Assembly: GCF_002556635.1 (NCBI RefSeq)
Contig: NZ_MWMO01000014.1
Coordinates: forward strand, 62,001-126,000
DNA: 64,000 nt
Direction: 5' to 3'
DNA from: Novosphingobium sp. PC22D
GTDB taxonomy: Bacteria; Pseudomonadota; Alphaproteobacteria; Sphingomonadales; Sphingomonadaceae
Positions 17,973 to 27,104 of this stretch are shown here, piece by piece; within the stretch, counting starts at the first letter, position 1, and the number at the start of each line of letters is the position of its first letter. The position numbers and the translations under genes were made by a program. The notes beneath the pieces were generated by a model. It made no database searches, was not told the DNA's origin, and saw only the letters and a program-made list of their open reading frames with translations.

Positions 17973-19988
17973 CTACTTGTCCTTGGCGATTTCGGCCTTG
18001 TAGGCGTCGAGCGTGACATCGCGCCCGAGGAAGTCGTGCACCAGTATCGCCGCGGGCTTGGCGCCGCCCTGCGACAGGACCGCATCGCGATAGGCGCGCG
18101 CGGTCGCCGTGTCGCGCAGCCCTGCGCTCGCGAAGCGGGTGAACAGATCGTCGGCGATCACTTTCGACCAGCGGTAGGTGTAATAGATCGCCGAATAGCC
18201 GTTGAGGTGGCCGAACGCATCCTGCATCTGCACGTAGTCGGGCATCTCGATCAGCGCATAATCGGCGTACCACTTGCGCGTCGCGGCGCCGAGATCATCG
18301 GGCACGGGGTTCTTGTGGAACTGCAGCGAGATGTTCGAGTAGCCGAGCTGCACCATGTCGCCGAGGCCGAGATTGAAATAACGCGCCTTGTTCATCTTCT
18401 CGACCAATTCGCGCGGGATCGTGTTGCCGTCCTCGTCCACCGCGAACTTGGCGAGCGTATCGTAGTCGTAGACCCAGTTCTCGAGCATCTGCGAGGGGGC
18501 CTCGACGAAATCCCACTCGGTCGCGACGCCCGATTGCCCGAACCAGCGGTGCGTCCCGCCGAACATGGCATGGAGCATGTGGCCGAACTCGTGGAGGAAG
18601 GTCTCCACGTCGCTGTGTTCCATCAGTCCCGTGGTGTGATCTCCCTTGGGCAGGTTCATCACCAGCGCGCCGAGCGGCGCGGCGGCGCCGTCCACGCCCG
18701 GACGCAGCGGGATCATGTTGGCGTGGCTGTATTTGCCGGGGCGGGGATGGGAATCGAAGTAGAAACGGCCGATGACCTTGCCGTCCTCGACCATTTCGTA
18801 AGTCTCGACCTCGGGGTCCCAGACCGGGGTGTCCCAGGGCCGGATCTCGACCCCGAACAGGTCTTCGGTGAGCCGCAGGATACCGTCGCGCACGTTGTCG
18901 TAGGCGAAGTACCGCCGCGCTTCCTGCGGATCGTAGTCGTAATACTTCTGCTTGACCTTGGGGCTGAGCCATCCGGTCTGCCAGTACTTCACGTCGGTCG
19001 CGCCGGGCTTCAGCTCCTGAAGCACCGCGAGGTTCTTGGCATAGTCGCGCTGCGCCGCGGGTCGGGCCGCCTCCGCCATCTCGGAGATCAGCGCCTGCAC
19101 CTTCGCGGGCGTATTGAGCATCTTGTCCTCGAGCACGAGCGCGGCGTAGTTCTCGCGGCCCAGCATCTCGGCCAATTCCTGCCGCAGCGAGAACAGCTCC
19201 TTGAGCAGCGGATCGTTCTCGGGATAGGCGCGCCGGTTGTAGACCTCGCTGAAGCGGCGACGCAGGTCGTCGCTCTCGGCGTAGGACATCACGGGCTTGT
19301 AGTCGGTATAGTCGGTCGAGATCTCGACCAGTCCATCCTCGCCGGGTTGGTGCGCGGCAATGAAGTCCTTCGGCAGACCGGCGAGTTCCTCGGGCTTCAC
19401 CTTCAGGACTTCGCGGCCGTTGGCGATGTTCGTCTCGAACTGGGTGCCCACTTCGGAAATGCGCTCGTTGATCTGCTGCACCTTGGCCCGGCCTTCCTCG
19501 TCGAGCGAGACGCCGCTGCGCTCGAAATCCCCGAGCGTCTTCTTGAGGTAGAGCGCGGTCTCGGCATCGGCGCCGCTCGCGTCGATCGCCTTGAGGCGGT
19601 CGTAGATCGGCCGCGACAGGCTGAGCTTGCTGGCGAGCTTGCTCAGTTCGACGGTGCACGACGAGCCCGCCTCGCGCCGTTCCTCGTCGGCCATGACCTG
19701 GTGGTAGAGCTCGAACTCGCCCGAACCCGCGGCGATCAGGGCGGTGATGGCGTCAAACCGCGCGAGCGTGCCGTCGATCGTGGCTTTGCCGGTTTCACCG
19801 GCCAGCGCGTTTTGCCGCTTGCGGATCTCGTCGAGATAGACCGCGCACTTGGCGTTGAGCGTCTGCGCATCGGGCGCTTCGGCGAGGATCGGCCCCGCCG
19901 TTTCGAGAACCTCGGTCTTCGCGGCGAGTGCCGGCGACGCGGCGAGCGTGGTTGCGGCAAGCAAACCACCGGCCAAAGTGCGTTTCAT
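17973..19988 (-). CDS. Secreted M3-family zinc oligopeptidase
   Basis: Metallopeptidase of 671 residues of the thimet oligopeptidase/dipeptidyl carboxypeptidase family. MKRTLAGGLLAATTLAASPALA is a clear cleavable signal peptide, so the enzyme acts in the periplasm. The zinc motif is FLHEFGHMLHAMFGG (HExxH), with the downstream Glu helix (EAPSQMLENW) supplying the third ligand. Other M3 signatures include FYFDSHPRPGKYSHA. Members degrade short peptides and signal-peptide fragments. ATG 19988 is chosen because it begins the signal peptide, with AGGGA upstream. The 143-bp gap to rnr contains both genes' promoters. Confidence 0.93.
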   Translation of the reverse strand: MKRTLAGGLLAATTLAASPALAAKTEVLETAGPILAEAPDAQTLNAKCAVYLDEIRKRQNALAGETGKATIDGTLARFDAITALIAAGSGEFELYHQVMADEERREAGSSCTVELSKLASKLSLSRPIYDRLKAIDASGADAETALYLKKTLGDFERSGVSLDEEGRAKVQQINERISEVGTQFETNIANGREVLKVKPEELAGLPKDFIAAHQPGEDGLVEISTDYTDYKPVMSYAESDDLRRRFSEVYNRRAYPENDPLLKELFSLRQELAEMLGRENYAALVLEDKMLNTPAKVQALISEMAEAARPAAQRDYAKNLAVLQELKPGATDVKYWQTGWLSPKVKQKYYDYDPQEARRYFAYDNVRDGILRLTEDLFGVEIRPWDTPVWDPEVETYEMVEDGKVIGRFYFDSHPRPGKYSHANMIPLRPGVDGAAAPLGALVMNLPKGDHTTGLMEHSDVETFLHEFGHMLHAMFGGTHRWFGQSGVATEWDFVEAPSQMLENWVYDYDTLAKFAVDEDGNTIPRELVEKMNKARYFNLGLGDMVQLGYSNISLQFHKNPVPDDLGAATRKWYADYALIEMPDYVQMQDAFGHLNGYSAIYYTYRWSKVIADDLFTRFASAGLRDTATARAYRDAVLSQGGAKPAAILVHDFLGRDVTLDAYKAEIAKDK

Positions 19989-20131
19989 CAACTGTGTCTT
20001 CCCTGAGCTTGATCGCATCTCTTAAGCAAATTCGCGCCTCGCGTTAAAGGGTGGCTTTCAGGGCCATCAGGATAACTTCCGCGCCAGCGAGCGCCATTGC
20101 GGCTCGGCGGCGCGAGGCCTAGATCGTCGTG

Positions 20132-22396
20132 ATGAAGCCCACGCGTCCCCAGCCCGGCCTGCCGTCCCGGCAGCAGATTCTCGAGTTCATCCGCGACAGC
20201 GCGGACCCCGCCGGAAAGCGCGAGATCGCGCGCGCCTTCGGGCTCAAGGGACAGGAGAAGATCCAGCTCAAGGCGCTGCTCAAGGACATGGCCGAAGAGG
20301 GGCTGATCGACGGCAAGCGCACCGCCTATCATCGCATGGGCGGCGTGCCCAAGGTGACGGTGCTGCGCGTCGTCGATGTTGACGAGGGCGACGCGATCGC
20401 GGTGCCCGATACCTGGCAGCCCGACGACGCGACGCCTCCGCCGCGCATCCGCCTGATCGAGAAGAAGGGCAGGGGCGGCGCGCTGAGCAAGGGCGACCGG
20501 GTGCTGGCGCGCACCGAGGAATCGAACACGGGCTGGCGCGCCTACCCGATGAAGAAGCTCGCCGTGCGCGAGGAGCAGGTGCTCGGCGTCGTCGAGATCG
20601 ACGCCGCGGGCAAGGCCTGGCTCGCGCCGGTCGATCGCCGCATCCGCCACGCCTCGCCGATCGCCGATCTCGGTGGGGCCGAGAAAGGCGAACTCGTGCT
20701 GGCCGAGCCGGCCGGACGTTCGCCGCGCTCGGGCGTGAAGGTGACCGAGGTGCTCGGCGAACCGCTCGCGCCGCGCGCCTTCAGCCTCATCGCCATTCAC
20801 AAGCACGGCATCCCGCACGTCTTCTCTCAGGAAACGCTCGACGAGGCGCAACGCGCCGCGAAACTGCCTCTGAGCGCGGAGCACCGCGAGGACCTGCGCC
20901 ACCTGCCGATCGTCGCCATCGACCCGGTCGACGCGCGCGACCATGACGACGCGATCTGGGCCGAGCCCGACGGCGAGGGCGGTTTCCGCGCGCTCGTGGT
21001 CATCGCCGACGTCTCGTTCTACGTCCGTCCGGGCGGTGAGATCGACCGCGAGGCGCGCAAGCGCGGCAACTCGGTCTACTTCCCCGATCGCGTCGTGCCG
21101 ATGCTGCCCGAAGTGCTGTCGGCCGACGTGTGCTCGCTGCGCGCGGGCGAGGACCGCGCGGCGATGGCGTGCCACATGCGGATCGACGCGCTCGGCAAGG
21201 TTACCGACTGGCGGTTCACCCGCGCGCGGGTGCGGATCGCCGAGGTGATCGCCTACGAGGATGCGCAGGCGCGGATCGACGAAGGCCGGGCCGAAACGCA
21301 CCTCACCCGCTTGTGGGACTGCTGGCGCCTGCTGGAAAAGGCGCGCGAGGACCGCGACCCGCTCGAACTCGAATTGCCCGAGCGGCGCGTGGTGCTCGAC
21401 GAGAAGGGCCGCATCGCCGAGATTGCCTTGCGCGAGCGGCTCGACGCGCACCGCGTGGTCGAGGACTTCATGATCGCGGCCAACGTCGCGGCGGCAAAGG
21501 CGCTCGAGGCCAAGGTCGCGCCGGTGGTCTACCGCGTCCACGAGCCGCCGAGCCGCGAGAAGCTGATCGCGCTCAAGGACTATCTCTCCACGTTCGGGCG
21601 CAAGCTGGCGATGGGGCAGGTGATCACGCCGGGCCTGTTCAACCGCATGCTCAAGGATGTCGCCGACGATGCCGAGAAGGCGCTGATCATGGAGGCGGTC
21701 CTGCGCAGCCAGACGCAGGCCTACTACGGACCGCGCAACGCCGGACACTTCGGCCTCGCGCTCGCCTCCTATGCGCACTTCACGTCGCCGATCCGGCGCT
21801 ATGCCGATCTGCTCGTGCACCGCGCGCTGGTCGACGGGTATCAGCTCGAACAGCCCGTGCCCAAGGCGGACCTGCCCAGGACATCGGGCCTTTCGGATCG
21901 CGATCGCGATGACCTCGGCCGCGTTACCGACGCCATCAGCAAGGCCGAGCGCCGCGCGATGGAGGCCGAGCGCGATACGATCGACCGCTATGTCGCGGCG
22001 TGGCTCTCGGCGCGGGTCGGCGAGGTGTTCGAAACGCGGATCACCGGGGTGCAGAAATTCGGCTTCTTCGCGACGATCCTGGGGCTGGGCGGTGACGGGC
22101 TGGTCCCGGTCTCGACGCTGGGCAGCGAGCGCTTTCACTACGATGAGCGCACGCAAGCGCTCTCGGGCGAGGAGACCGGCACGCAGTATGCGGTCGGCGA
22201 CCGCCTGCGGCTGCGGCTCGCCGAGGCCAATCCGCTCACCGGTGCGCTCAAATTCGAGCTGGAGGAAGGCGGCAGCGCCCCGGTCGAACCGCGCGGGCGG
22301 CCGTTGCCGCTCAAGAAGCGCGGCGGGCACATGGTCGGCAAGCGCGGTCGGCCTGCGAACATTCGCCACAAGGGCAAGGGCAGGGGCAAGCGCTAA
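20132..22396 (+). CDS. rnr: Ribonuclease R
   Basis: Processive 3'-5' exoribonuclease of the RNB family that degrades structured RNA and takes part in rRNA quality control. The 754-residue chain shows an N-terminal helix-turn-helix/CSD region, then the catalytic core: IDPVDARDHDDAIWAE contains the four-Asp metal site, followed by FRALVVIADVSFYV and YFPDRVVPMLPEVLSADVCS. FTSPIRRYADLLVHRAL is the RNB C-terminal signature. An S1 domain near the end (VGEVFETRITGVQKFGFFA) precedes a basic tail of Lys/Arg/Gly. Two starts are adjacent (GTG 20129, ATG 20132); I use the ATG. Confidence 0.96.
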   Translation: MKPTRPQPGLPSRQQILEFIRDSADPAGKREIARAFGLKGQEKIQLKALLKDMAEEGLIDGKRTAYHRMGGVPKVTVLRVVDVDEGDAIAVPDTWQPDDATPPPRIRLIEKKGRGGALSKGDRVLARTEESNTGWRAYPMKKLAVREEQVLGVVEIDAAGKAWLAPVDRRIRHASPIADLGGAEKGELVLAEPAGRSPRSGVKVTEVLGEPLAPRAFSLIAIHKHGIPHVFSQETLDEAQRAAKLPLSAEHREDLRHLPIVAIDPVDARDHDDAIWAEPDGEGGFRALVVIADVSFYVRPGGEIDREARKRGNSVYFPDRVVPMLPEVLSADVCSLRAGEDRAAMACHMRIDALGKVTDWRFTRARVRIAEVIAYEDAQARIDEGRAETHLTRLWDCWRLLEKAREDRDPLELELPERRVVLDEKGRIAEIALRERLDAHRVVEDFMIAANVAAAKALEAKVAPVVYRVHEPPSREKLIALKDYLSTFGRKLAMGQVITPGLFNRMLKDVADDAEKALIMEAVLRSQTQAYYGPRNAGHFGLALASYAHFTSPIRRYADLLVHRALVDGYQLEQPVPKADLPRTSGLSDRDRDDLGRVTDAISKAERRAMEAERDTIDRYVAAWLSARVGEVFETRITGVQKFGFFATILGLGGDGLVPVSTLGSERFHYDERTQALSGEETGTQYAVGDRLRLRLAEANPLTGALKFELEEGGSAPVEPRGRPLPLKKRGGHMVGKRGRPANIRHKGKGRGKR

Positions 22397-22455
22397 GCCA
22401 GATACGCAAGGGACGAAGTCGGGCCCGACCGCGCGGCACGGACGGCAGTCCGGCG

Positions 22456-22914
22456 TCAGTCGGCCAGGCGCTCGAGATCCTCGGCGCCGAGATGGCCTGG
22501 GATGACGAAGACCGGGCAGGGCATCTTCGAAGACGCCGCGCTGGTGAAGTGCGAGACGAGCGGACCGGGGCCGCCTTCCTTCGCCGCGCCGAGCACCAGC
22601 GCGGAGACTTCGGGATGCTCGGCGAGATATTCACGCACGATCTTCACGTCCTCGCCCATGCGCACCGAGATGAGCGGCATCTTTCCGCCTTGCGAAAGCA
22701 GGTTGCCGGCGGCGGCGGTAGCAAGCGTCTCGGCACGGGAGCGCGCTTCTTCCTCGATCGTCGCCTGGACGCCTCCGAAGGCATTGAACGGCTGCGGCGG
22801 AACGAGCGAGAGCAGATGGACGGTGCCGTCGGTCTTGGCGGCGCGGCGCGCGGCGAAACGCAGGGCGACGAGCGCTTCCTCCGTATCGTCGACGATGACC
22901 AGATAGACGCGCAT
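22456..22914 (-). CDS. Universal stress protein (UspA family)
   Basis: A 152-residue single-domain Usp. The N-terminus MRVYLVIVDDTEEALVALRF is the usual first strand with its nucleotide-facing Asp. The C-terminal part has LVLGAAKEGGPGPLVSHFT and CPVFVIPG, matching the ATP-binding G-x2-G-x9-G-(S/T) region loosely (GAAKEGGPGPLVS), so ATP binding is plausible but not certain. AGGGAGGGG lies a few bases upstream of ATG 22914. It is divergent from the PDH E2 gene. Confidence 0.88.
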   Translation of the reverse strand: MRVYLVIVDDTEEALVALRFAARRAAKTDGTVHLLSLVPPQPFNAFGGVQATIEEEARSRAETLATAAAGNLLSQGGKMPLISVRMGEDVKIVREYLAEHPEVSALVLGAAKEGGPGPLVSHFTSAASSKMPCPVFVIPGHLGAEDLERLAD

Positions 22915-22938
22915 TGCCACCCCTCCCTTTGAGCGCGC

Positions 22939-22967
22939 TATATCGCGGCTATCGAATGGCGACGCAA
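22939..22967 (-). promoter_or_regulatory. Candidate promoter of the universal stress gene
   Basis: Read on the minus strand: TTGCGT (22967-22962), a 17-nt spacer, then GATATA (22944-22939), 25 nt before the usp ATG. The -10 is imperfect; the assignment rests on spacing and position. Confidence 0.4.
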
Positions 22968-23079
22968 GGGACCAGCGACGAGGCGGTCTTAGCTGGGTGC
23001 TTGCCCCGGGCGGTCGAATTGTCCAAATGAGCCCTGACCCAGCATCGCAATGCCGGCCAAGAGGGATTCCGAACCGATC

Positions 23080-24420
23080 ATGCCCATCGAGATCAAGATG
23101 CCCGCGCTTTCCCCAACGATGGAGGAGGGCAAGCTCGCGAAATGGCTCGTCAAGGAAGGCGACGAAGTCTCTTCCGGCGACATCATGGCCGAAATCGAAA
23201 CCGACAAGGCGACCATGGAATTCGAAGCCGTCGACGAGGGCACGATCGGTAAGATCACCGTTTCCGAGGGTACCGAAGGCGTGAAGGTCGGCACGGTGAT
23301 CGCGCTGCTCGCCGGCGAAGGCGAGGATGCATCGGAGATCGAGGCGCCTGCCGCGAAGGCTCCGGAGCCCAAGCCGGAAGCGGCCAGGAGCGAGGCGCCC
23401 GAAGCAGAAGCTCCAAAGGCTCAGGCTCCGAACGCGGAGGCGCCAAAGGCGGAACCGGCTCCCGCGCCTGCTTCCAAGCAAACCCAGGAGGGACGTATCC
23501 TGGCCTCACCGCTCGCCAAGCGCCTCGCCGCCGAGAAAGGCGTCGACCTCGAAGCCGTCTCGGGCAGCGGCCCGCACGGGCGGATCGTCAAGGCCGATAT
23601 CGAGGCCGCGAAGGCAGGCACCGCCAAGGCCAAGCCCGCGTCCGCGCCGGTCGCCGCCAGCGGCGCGGCCGAAAAGCCCGCGACCGTCGAGATGGCCGCC
23701 GACACCCGCGCGCTGCTCGACGATCGCATCCCGCACGAGGTCGTCTCGCTTTCGGGCATGCGCAAGACGATCGCCAAGCGGCTGGCTCAGTCGATGCAGC
23801 AGGCGCCGCACATTTACCTCACCGTCGACATCCGGCTCGACAAGCTCATGGCGATGCGCGCCGAACTCAACGCCGCGCTCGAAAAGCAGGGCGTGAAGGT
23901 CTCGGTCAACGACATGCTGGTAAAGGCGCTCGGCAAGGCGCTGATCGACGTGCCCGAATGCAACGTGACTTTCGCGGGTAACGAGATGATCAAGTATGCG
24001 CGGGCCGACATCTCGGTCGCGGTCTCGATCCCCGGCGGGCTCATCACCCCGATCGTCCAGGACGCCAACGGCAAGTCGTTCTCCGAAATCGCCAGGGCGA
24101 CCAAGGACCTCGGCCAGCGCGCCAAGGACGGCAAGCTCAAGCCCGAGGAATACCAGGGCGGCACCGCCTCGATCTCGAACATGGGTATGATGGGGATCAA
24201 GCAGTTCACCGCGGTGATCAATCCGCCGCAGTCGACGATCGTCGCGATCGGCGCGGGCGAGAAGCGGCCCTGGGTCATGCCCGACGGGTCGCTCGGCGTC
24301 GCCACGGTGATGAGCGCCACCGGCAGCTTCGATCACCGCGCGGTCGACGGCGCCGATGGCGCGCGCCTGATGGCCGCATTCCGGGAATACGTCGAAAGCC
24401 CGCTGGGGATGGTCGCCTGA
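23080..24420 (+). CDS. pdhC: Pyruvate dehydrogenase E2, dihydrolipoamide acetyltransferase
   Basis: Core of the PDH complex; moves acetyl groups from lipoamide to CoA. The 446 residues show one lipoyl domain (about 1-80) with the lipoylated lysine in EIETDKATMEF. An Ala/Pro/Glu-rich flexible linker (~80-145) follows, then a peripheral-subunit-binding domain (ILASPLAKRLAAEKGVDL...GPHGRIVKADIE). The catalytic domain ends in the active-site FDHRAVDGADGA (His and Asp). ATG 23080 starts the conserved MPIEIKMPALSPTM; an in-frame ATG at 23050 is less likely. Two thioesterase genes and lpd follow within a few bases, forming one operon; E1 genes lie 7 kb downstream. LipA at 47.3 kb makes its cofactor. 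Confidence 0.96.
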   Translation: MPIEIKMPALSPTMEEGKLAKWLVKEGDEVSSGDIMAEIETDKATMEFEAVDEGTIGKITVSEGTEGVKVGTVIALLAGEGEDASEIEAPAAKAPEPKPEAARSEAPEAEAPKAQAPNAEAPKAEPAPAPASKQTQEGRILASPLAKRLAAEKGVDLEAVSGSGPHGRIVKADIEAAKAGTAKAKPASAPVAASGAAEKPATVEMAADTRALLDDRIPHEVVSLSGMRKTIAKRLAQSMQQAPHIYLTVDIRLDKLMAMRAELNAALEKQGVKVSVNDMLVKALGKALIDVPECNVTFAGNEMIKYARADISVAVSIPGGLITPIVQDANGKSFSEIARATKDLGQRAKDGKLKPEEYQGGTASISNMGMMGIKQFTAVINPPQSTIVAIGAGEKRPWVMPDGSLGVATVMSATGSFDHRAVDGADGARLMAAFREYVESPLGMVA

Positions 24421-24422
24421 CG

Positions 24423-24812
24423 ATGGAAACGGTCGGCGGCGAACTGGTGATCCGCGTCACGGCGATGCCGACCGACCTCAATCCCTATGGCGGCGTGTTC
24501 GGAGGCTGGTTGATGTGCCAGCTCGCGCTGGGCGCGAGTTCGCTGGTAACACGGCGCACGGGCCTCAAGGCGGTGGTCGTCGGGGCCACCGATTTCGGCT
24601 TCCCGGGAGTGATGCAGGTGGGCGACGAGCTCAACGTCTATGCCGAAGTGACGCGGACCGGGCGGACCTCGATCGAGGTGCGCACGCGCGGGTTCGGCCG
24701 CGCGCGGGCGAGCGAGGCGCAGACCGAGGTCGCCAACGGCAGCTTCACGTTCGTCGTGCTCGACGCGCAGGACCGGCCTTGCCCGGTCGACGCGGCGATG
24801 CGGGTGGCCTGA
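24423..24812 (+). CDS. Hotdog-fold thioesterase paralogue with altered active site
   Basis: A 129-residue protein of the acyl-CoA thioesterase (YciA) family. It aligns end to end with the next gene, but two positions differ. The GDIFGGW loop reads GGVFGGW (Gly24), and the conserved MD at the start of the central helix reads LA (Ala35), removing the Asp that serves as catalytic residue in characterised YciA enzymes. It may be inactive, use another residue, or form a heteromer with its neighbour. It starts 2 bp after pdhC and ends 1 bp before the paralogue, so the pair is co-translated within the PDH operon. Confidence 0.8.
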   Translation: METVGGELVIRVTAMPTDLNPYGGVFGGWLMCQLALGASSLVTRRTGLKAVVVGATDFGFPGVMQVGDELNVYAEVTRTGRTSIEVRTRGFGRARASEAQTEVANGSFTFVVLDAQDRPCPVDAAMRVA

Positions 24813-24813
24813 G

Positions 24814-25209
24814 ATGAGCGTCGGCAGCCTCGAGGATGCGAAGCGCGATCCGGTGATCCGCGTGACCGCGATGCCCGCCGACACCAATGCCTATGGCGAC
24901 ATCTTCGGCGGCTGGCTGCTCAGCCTGATGGATTCGGGCGCGGGGCTGATGGCCGCGCGTCATTCGCGCGGGCGTGCGGTCACCGTCGCGCTCGACGGGA
25001 TGACGTTCCACCTTCCGGTCGGCGTCGGCGACGAAGTCTCGGTCTATGCCGAGATGGTCAGGCTCGGCCGCACGTCGATGACCATCGGCGTCGAGGCCTG
25101 GCGGCGGCACAGGACGGAAGACGAAGCAGTCAAGGTAACCGAGGCGACGTTCACGTTCGTCGCGATCGACGATGCGGGCCAGTCCCGCGTAATTCAGCAG
25201 GAGAGTTAA
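24814..25209 (+). CDS. Acyl-CoA thioesterase, YciA/hotdog family
   Basis: A 131-residue single hotdog domain, expected to hydrolyse acyl-CoA thioesters as a hexamer. Family features are PADTNAYGDIFGGWLLSLMD, which contains the active-site Asp (residue 40), then VALDGMTFHLPVGVGDEVSV and GRTSMTIGVEAW. Unlike its upstream twin, the expected Asn/Asp/Gly residues are kept. It is located between E2 and E3 of pyruvate dehydrogenase, so a role in recycling CoA or limiting a toxic acyl-CoA is an attractive inference, without direct proof. Confidence 0.87.
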   Translation: MSVGSLEDAKRDPVIRVTAMPADTNAYGDIFGGWLLSLMDSGAGLMAARHSRGRAVTVALDGMTFHLPVGVGDEVSVYAEMVRLGRTSMTIGVEAWRRHRTEDEAVKVTEATFTFVAIDDAGQSRVIQQES

Positions 25210-25212
25210 TCA

Positions 25213-26631
25213 GTGGCAGATTCCTACGACGTCATCGTCCTCGGCTCGGGCCCCGGCGGCTACGTTTCGGCGATCCGCTGCGCCCAGCTCGGGCTCAAGA
25301 CCGCGATCGTCGAGCGCGAGCTGCTCGGCGGCATCTGCCTCAACTGGGGCTGCATCCCGACCAAGGCGCTGCTGCGCTCGGCCGAGATCATGCACTACAT
25401 GCAGCACGCCAAGGACTACGGACTCAAGGCCAAGGAAATCGAGGCCGATCTCGAGGCGGTGGTGAAGCGTTCGCGCGGGGTCGCGGCCCAGCTCAACCGC
25501 GGCGTCACGGGACTGATGAAGAAGAACAAGATCGCGGTGCACATGGGCACCGGCAAGCTCACCGCGCCGGGCAAGATGACCGTCACCGACTCCGAGGGCA
25601 AGACCAGCGAGCTCGAAGCCAAGCACATCATCATCGCGGTCGGCGCGCGCGCGCGCGACCTGCCCAAGGCCAAGGCCGACGGCGAGCGCATCTGGACCTA
25701 TCGCCACGCGATGACGCCCAAGGAAATGCCGAAAAAGCTGCTGGTGATCGGCTCGGGCGCGATCGGCATCGAGTTCGCGAGCTTCTACAACGACATGGGC
25801 GCGGACGTCACCGTGGTCGAGATGATGGACCGCATCGTCCCGGTCGAGGACGCGGAGGTCTCGGCGTTCCTCGAAAAGGCGCTGAAGAAGCAGGGCATGA
25901 CGATCATGACCAAGGCCAGCGTCGGCGACATCAAGCCGGACGGCAAGGGCGTGAAGGTTTCGATCAAGGACAAGGACGGCAAGGAAGAAACCACCGAGTT
26001 CAGCCACGTCATCGTCGCGATCGGCATCGTTCCCAACGTCGAGAACATCGGCCTGGAAGATCTCAACATCGAGCCCGACAAGCGCTTCCACATCAAGACC
26101 GACGGCTATGGCCGCACCAACGTCAAGGGCGTGTGGGCGATCGGCGACTGCGTCGACGGGCCCTGGCTGGCGCACAAGGCAAGCCACGAGGGCGTCACCG
26201 CTGCCGAGGCGATCGCGCAGGAAATGGGCAACAAGGAGGTCCACCCGCACGCGCTCGACAAGGCCAACATTCCGGGCTGCACCTACTGCCATCCGCAGAT
26301 CGCCTCGGTCGGCCTCACCGAAGCCAAGGCCAAGGAGGCGGGCTACGAGATCAAGGTCGGCAACTTCCCCTTCATCGGCAACGGCAAGGCGATCGCACTC
26401 GGCGAGCCCGAGGGTTTCATCAAGACCGTTTTCGACGCCAAGACCGGCGAACTGCTTGGCGCGCACATGATCGGCGCGGAAGTGACCGAGCTGATCCAGG
26501 GCTATGTCGTGGGCAAGACGCTCGAGACCACCGAGGCCGAGCTGATGGACACCGTGTTCCCGCACCCGACGCTCTCGGAAATGATGCACGAATCGGTGCT
26601 CGCCGCCTACGGGCGCGTGCTGCACATGTGA
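25213..26631 (+). CDS. lpdA: Dihydrolipoamide dehydrogenase (E3)
   Basis: FAD flavoprotein that re-oxidises dihydrolipoamide with NAD+. The 472 residues contain the FAD-binding GSGPGGY near the N-terminus and the redox disulphide motif GGICLNWGCIPTKALL. The second Rossmann motif GSGAIGIEFASFY binds NAD. The catalytic His-Glu pair is in HPHPTLSEMMHE at the C-terminus. The start is GTG 25213, 3 bp after the thioesterase stop. It is the last gene of the E2-thioesterases-E3 operon and likely serves both PDH and 2-oxoglutarate dehydrogenase. Confidence 0.96.
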   Translation: MADSYDVIVLGSGPGGYVSAIRCAQLGLKTAIVERELLGGICLNWGCIPTKALLRSAEIMHYMQHAKDYGLKAKEIEADLEAVVKRSRGVAAQLNRGVTGLMKKNKIAVHMGTGKLTAPGKMTVTDSEGKTSELEAKHIIIAVGARARDLPKAKADGERIWTYRHAMTPKEMPKKLLVIGSGAIGIEFASFYNDMGADVTVVEMMDRIVPVEDAEVSAFLEKALKKQGMTIMTKASVGDIKPDGKGVKVSIKDKDGKEETTEFSHVIVAIGIVPNVENIGLEDLNIEPDKRFHIKTDGYGRTNVKGVWAIGDCVDGPWLAHKASHEGVTAAEAIAQEMGNKEVHPHALDKANIPGCTYCHPQIASVGLTEAKAKEAGYEIKVGNFPFIGNGKAIALGEPEGFIKTVFDAKTGELLGAHMIGAEVTELIQGYVVGKTLETTEAELMDTVFPHPTLSEMMHESVLAAYGRVLHM

Positions 26632-26670
26632 GGCGAGGGGCGGGGGCGCCCGGCGTCCCTGCCGCGCGGT

Positions 26671-26994
26671 TCAGCCCGCGCGCGAGGCGCGCACGATGTG
26701 CTCGAAGACCGCGACGTGAAGCGGCTCGGCGAACTCGCAGCCGACCGCGCCGTCGCGAACCCAGCGGATCTGTGCGCTCAGCAACTGCAGGCCGGGAATG
26801 CGCACGCGTAGCGGCACTTCTGGCCGCGCGTCCGGCAGGCTCGCTATGCGGAAGCCGGCCGGCGAGAGGTCGTCGAGGCGCGCGCGCTTCCAGGGCCGGG
26901 TGCCCTGCCGCACCTCGCAGATCAGCGCCACGCCGACACGCGGCGAACGCGGCGAAACCGCTTCATCGTGCGCCTTGATCGACTGGTGCTTCAA
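26671..26994 (-). CDS. PilZ-domain protein, possible c-di-GMP effector
   Basis: A 107-residue single-domain protein. The region RSPRVGVALICEVRQG resembles the PilZ RxxxR segment, and DDLSPAGFRI matches D/N-x-S-x-x-G, the second c-di-GMP contact. The C-terminal strands (LSAQIRWVRDGAVGCEFAEP) are typical. Only one Arg-x-x-x-Arg spacing is degenerate (R-S-P-R-V), so binding of c-di-GMP is plausible but not assured. The start is TTG 26994, dictated by an excellent ribosome site. It is convergent with lpdA, with 39 bp between stops. Confidence 0.8.
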   Translation of the reverse strand: MKHQSIKAHDEAVSPRSPRVGVALICEVRQGTRPWKRARLDDLSPAGFRIASLPDARPEVPLRVRIPGLQLLSAQIRWVRDGAVGCEFAEPLHVAVFEHIVRASRAG

Positions 26995-26997
26995 CGG

Positions 26998-27005
26998 TTC
27001 CTCCT
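26998..27005 (-). promoter_or_regulatory. Strong Shine-Dalgarno fixing a TTG start for the PilZ gene
   Basis: On the minus strand, AGGAGGAA ends 3 nt before TTG 26994 (5 nt from AGGAGG). No ATG or GTG lies near it, so the weak start codon paired with a near-perfect ribosome site is the only sensible initiation point. Confidence 0.75.
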
Positions 27006-27104
27006 GCCTTGCGCCACGGGTTAGGCCGGGTAGATTACGATGGCGTTAGCAGGAGCGGCTAAGCGGGCCTGTCGACGGCCCTAGGGTCTTTACCTAGGAG
27101 CCGC

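Noticed and set aside
17880..20006. Open frame of 708 codons antisense to the M3 peptidase
   Set aside because: Overlaps the HExxH-containing gene entirely, has no recognisable domain, and shows antisense-type composition.
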